DNA from: Balanoglossus misakiensis
Taxonomy: Eukaryota > Hemichordata
DNA length: 64,000 bases
Direction of reading: 5' to 3'
Assembly: GCA_040954595.2 (NCBI GenBank)
Contig: CM082598.2
Location: 2,232,001 to 2,296,000 of the forward strand
Position numbers and translations under genes: made by a program. Shown here piece after piece: positions 61,601-64,000 of this stretch; position 1 is the stretch's first letter, and the number at the start of each line of letters is the position of its first letter. A model generated the notes under the pieces. That model ran no database searches. It had not been told where the DNA came from and worked only from the letters and a program-made list of their open reading frames with translations.

Positions 61601-62765
61601 TACAACATATGAAAATCAGAATGCAATTATTGGCCACTCTAACTAATCCCTTCATTATTTACAAACCAACACAACACAGGTCAACCAAACACACTTACTT
61701 TATCGTTGACCTTACCTTAGCTACAGGGGCAAAGTTTGTATTTGTTGAAAAACTGGCTGAACTTCACTGCACTGAGGCAGTAATGGAAGTAGAGTGTATT
61801 GGCAGTGCAAGAGACTTCATGGGAACTAAACTATTTTGAGTAATGTGTGTTGATAGATTCTTAATGGACACCTTGATGTTGATAAAAGGGTTGGTGTGTT
61901 TGATTGAGTTCCATGTTCAATAACAATATGGATTATAGTACAAATAAGCAGGTTAATAATCTTTTAATTAAATCTATTAATATTATTGTTATAAATCATG
62001 TCAAGTAATATTAGTTCCCCTGACATTAGCAAAAACATTGAGTCTATCAATAGATAATTAGGTATTTATTTTTATCAACTTGCTAGACTAAGTAAGGTTA
62101 TTCTATTGTGTCCAATTAATTAGTGACTGACGATTATGACACTCTATTGTTACCAGATTGTCACCTAGTATAAGTAAACATAGCAGTCTAGTGATTTATA
62201 AAACAATACAGTGGTAAATGGAGTCTAATTTACTGTCAACTGTTACTTCAAATAAATAGTGTATACACATTCCAGTCGGTTTATATCAAAACCACGAAGG
62301 GGTGCTACCGTGATCCGTGATCAATGCAGCAACGGTGTTTACATTTAGGAATTGAAACGGACAAGGTGTTTCCGTTTCAGGGGCCGGTTGGGACTACTTG
62401 TACTAGAGGAAGATCTCGCATGTAAACTCACCTGGTGGCCATGTCAGCAGTCTTGAGTGTCTAAATCTTGTGTCTTCGTTACTGTTGTCGCCGGTCGGGC
62501 TTCCCCTTCGAAGCGGAGGTAAGTTGGATCTATCGAGTCCCAGTTCCACGTTACCGTCCTGGTCGGCATCGACCGACACAAACGTATGCATTCGCGGTCC
62601 GAGCCCGAGCGAAGAAGTAGCCGATCCGCGGGACGTCCCTCGGATTTTAAGCGCATTCTTGTCGCCCATACGCGACATTGGGTGCTCGATCACCGGCAAA
62701 TTGTTCCGCCGGTTCGTCACAGACATCGCAGATGTGGCCCTTGGAGTCACCAGTCCTGTCGCCAT
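49623..62765 (-). CDS. EFCAB6: EFCAB6-like protein with many degenerate EF-hands
   Basis: Twenty-one coding exons in consistent phase: 62432-62765, 60215-60306, 57108-57280, 56918-56984, 56591-56763, 55989-56126, 55537-55687, 55206-55349, 54729-54877, 54310-54423, 54086-54196, 53792-53971, 53169-53436, 52868-52992, 52556-52707, 51999-52198, 51545-51631, 51241-51326, 50691-50784, 50344-50406, 49623-49835. They give 1037 residues. The end (WKTLRRSFKKSDIANEGYLD ... EFDKNLDGRICYDEF) matches the EFCAB6 C-terminus as I know it (human is about 1500 aa). Paired EF-hands recur; the best loop is FDPNGDGFISRPDF (54729-54877), while most others lack acidic ligands. A coiled-coil segment (KSRLEKERKERARLEKK) lies in exon 51999-52198. 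Family members interact with DJ-1/androgen receptor and are testis- or cilia-associated in vertebrates. Start: ATG at 62765 in AACATGGCG context. Neighbouring MPPED supports orthology. Confidence 0.85.
49897..49968 (-). pseudogene. Decayed duplicate of the start of the last EFCAB6 exon
   Basis: The segment repeats 49805-49868 with about 85% identity by eye, including the polypyrimidine tract, the CAG acceptor and the first coding bases (CTATTGACAGACTTAAAGAC against TTACTGACAGACTGGAAGAC). It then loses frame similarity (AGAAGGTTGTCAATAGC), so it is a pseudo-exon about 95 bp upstream of the real acceptor. Confidence 0.65.
50075..50335. mobile_element. Nested inverted-repeat elements
   Basis: The outer pair is AGCCTAGTATCTAG... 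and ...CTAGATTCTAGACTAAT. An inner segment at about 50090-50246 runs from AGACTCTCTCAC to GTGAGAGAGTCT. The outer element's GCTTCCAAAACTAGTTT core recurs near 22170, which suggests a later insertion inside an older copy. Confidence 0.5.
51411..51466. mobile_element. hAT-like MITE fragment (one end)
   Basis: Starts CAGTGTGCCCTCTAACAAAC, then CTTTGAGTCAATTTGAA, as in the full copies; the rest is absent. It lies in an intron of EFCAB6. Confidence 0.55.
59881..60043. mobile_element. TA-flanked MITE with CAGTMAAACC ends (Tc1/mariner-like)
   Basis: Begins CAGTCAAACCTG and ends AGAGGTTTTACTG, with TA on both sides (59879-59880 and 60044-60045), as for Tc1/mariner insertions. Related sequence occurs near 21190-21337, 23255-23318, 26815-27015 and 56400-56575. 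Confidence 0.6.
60110..60187. repeat. Hairpin in EFCAB6 intron 2
   Basis: GGGCCATCCAAAGCACACAG plus GGGTCTTATGG pairs with CCATAAGACCCCTTTCTGC plus TTGGGATGCCCC, ending about 30 bp from the donor of exon 60215-60306. Confidence 0.6.
60215..60306 (-). other. EFCAB6 exon 2 with two candidate acceptors
   Basis: Two AG acceptors lie 11 bp apart: TTTTTCAG before 60306 and TTTACAG eleven bases further in. Only the upstream one keeps frame with exon 1 (CCA G | TT CAT TTA CAG AAA). The downstream one would hit a stop at once. The exon encodes HLQKPYDKRAKTAGAID. Confidence 0.65.
60307..62431 (-). other. 2.1-kb intron of EFCAB6
   Basis: AT-rich, with CAAC-type simple repeats near 61530-61580. No exon, RNA gene or mobile element recognised. 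Confidence 0.5.
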
Positions 62766-64000
62766 GTTGCCAAACTCGGTTGACACAAACCTTGTTTTTG
62801 CGACAGGTGCACGGAAGATCGGGGCTTTGCGCCTTCAAGAAAACCACTCTATGACTAACCGGAGATCGCCTTGCGAAGCAGCCACCAAGATCGCTGTTTA
62901 CGTTTGTCTAAATTTTGCAATAAACTGGTGTAAACATTATTATAAACTCCCGGGATTGTCTCACTTTGATGCGAGTTGAAGTTGAGGTAAGTGCCCTTTG
63001 ACAGGACTATTCCATTCATGATGGGACCGGTGGCGCCGAAGGGCGGGGACGTTGCGAACAATTTCTACATGATTTTGTCGATTTCAAATGGGAAAAATAT
63101 CCGAAAAGATCTTTAAAATGTTTTGCTTTGATACTTCAAAAGCTCATGTCACTCTGATGTTAATATTTTGTTCAAAATTAAATCGATAGAGTACCCCCTC
63201 GACAAACGACCTACCCACAGTCTGCGTTAATAATGGTCTCTTTGCCTAGATACAAGTAGCGCGTGTACCTGTAACAGTCTAGCAACCAAAAGGACACGGT
63301 CAGGTAACCCTATTTGCATATCCTTTTATGGGCAATTTATTGCCTTTTATGGACGGATTCGTGAGCGTGGCAGGTCGTTCACACGTGGTTCAGGTTGTGG
63401 CAAAATGATGGGCACCACTGCCTCACAAATTGACAATATTAAAGCTAAGACATGTTTCAGTTTTACAATAAACACGACGGGGCGGGCGTACAAAGTTTGT
63501 GGTCAGAAAAAAACTACGTGAAAGTAATATGCTTACCTGACGCACACATCCAACATGTCTGTTTCTTGAGTACATACTGTCGTTGTCACTACTGTTCCAA
63601 ATCCAAGGCAAGAACTTGCAATAGCTGAGCGACGTCCAACAGCTGTATTTCCTTATAGGCAGATGACGTTGGGAACAAAAGTCTTTCGCGTATCAGCATA
63701 TTCTCGGTTACCCAGACTCCTTTGGCGATAGCCCGCACGAAGGAGTCTGGGTTACCGAGACTAGTATGAGCATAGCATCCATTAATATTGGGATTTTTTC
63801 CGGGACGGTGATGAAGATGGGTCCGCATCCACAACCAGCCTACATTTATCCACATTCCTCTGTTCCTCCTTGGCAACTGTGCATCTAGTAGGAAAGCGAC
63901 ATACAAAACGGGCCATTATGCATTTTCTCTCGGCGTCTAACTGGAGATAAATAACAAAAACTGCCACTTTTGACACGCGTACAGCAGACGACACTATTCG
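62766..64000. promoter_or_regulatory. Upstream region of EFCAB6; possible noncoding first exon
   Basis: Relatively CpG-rich sequence starts in EFCAB6 exon 1 (about 62480-62880), as at many promoters. On the minus strand, 63537-63641 has a plausible acceptor (CCTATAAG) and a good donor (GTCAG|GTAAGC) and could be a 5' noncoding exon or part of another gene. A perfect-looking hairpin occupies about 63702-63760. No protein family was recognised. Confidence 0.35.
63702..63760. repeat. Hairpin upstream of EFCAB6
   Basis: TCTCGGTTACCCAGACTCCTT pairs with AAGGAGTCTGGGTTACCGAG across a loop of about 18 bases. It may be a small MITE; no target duplication was identified. Confidence 0.65.

Noticed and set aside
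62470-62979. 169-residue plus-strand ORF opposite EFCAB6 exon 1
   Set aside because: Antisense to the well-supported first coding exon; GC-rich composition makes long chance ORFs common here.
63589-63906. 105-residue minus-strand ORF at the right edge
   Set aside because: Spans a hairpin and a candidate splice acceptor; no recognisable family. Kept only as a possible noncoding exon in the upstream region.

Overview
Organism. The window is animal nuclear DNA: many short exons with consensus GT-AG junctions, kilobase introns, microsatellites and many small inverted-repeat transposons. A NELL/kielin-type extracellular protein, an MPPED phosphoesterase, a DED-NACHT (NLR-like) receptor and an EFCAB6 homologue point to an invertebrate deuterostome. 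An amphioxus (Branchiostoma) is the best guess, since that lineage is known for expanded death-fold and NACHT repertoires. No species call can be proved from the sequence alone.

Layout. (1) 242-29016, minus strand: 46 phase-consistent exons, open at the left edge, of a huge secreted kielin/chordin-like protein. From the N-terminus it has a signal peptide, a thrombospondin-N/laminin-G domain, a short coiled coil, a VWC half-domain, an EGF and a Kunitz domain. Then come two copies of a tyrosinase-centred module (VWC + tyrosinase-like domain + G-[YF]-[DN]-x-x pentapeptide repeats + Cys-rich tail), separated by a second EGF and Kunitz. At least 20 further VWC domains follow. At least 3191 residues are encoded in the window. 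(2) 29017-30799: head-to-head intergenic region. (3) 30800-32651, plus strand: six-exon MPPED1/2-type metallophosphoesterase (289 aa). (4) 34277-45682, plus strand: five-exon DED-NACHT protein of about 3259 aa. Its last exon is 9.2 kb and contains 14 tandem 462-bp (154-residue) repeats, most of them nearly identical. (5) 49623-62765, minus strand: 21 coding exons of an EFCAB6-like multi-EF-hand protein (1037 aa). (6) 62766-64000: upstream and unassigned sequence.

How it fits together. The first gene is probably an extracellular BMP/TGF-beta-binding scaffold, because VWC arrays with an N-terminal TSPN domain are typical of kielin and NELL proteins. Its tyrosinase domains lack several copper-ligand histidines and probably serve as structural or binding modules. 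The DED-NACHT gene looks like a cytosolic innate-immune sensor with an unusual, recently amplified solenoid. MPPED and EFCAB6 homologues are also neighbours in human (MPPED1-EFCAB6 on chromosome 22), so the NLR-like gene appears to lie inside an ancient conserved gene pair. Introns and spacers carry at least six families of short non-autonomous transposons, some with clear target-site duplications (TTCATGTG, CATCTGGTG, TTAA, TA).

The most notable items are the kielin-tyrosinase chimera with degenerate copper sites and the DED-NACHT protein with its homogenised non-LRR repeat array. All exon borders were read by eye from splice consensus, phase and domain continuity; none is backed by transcript data.
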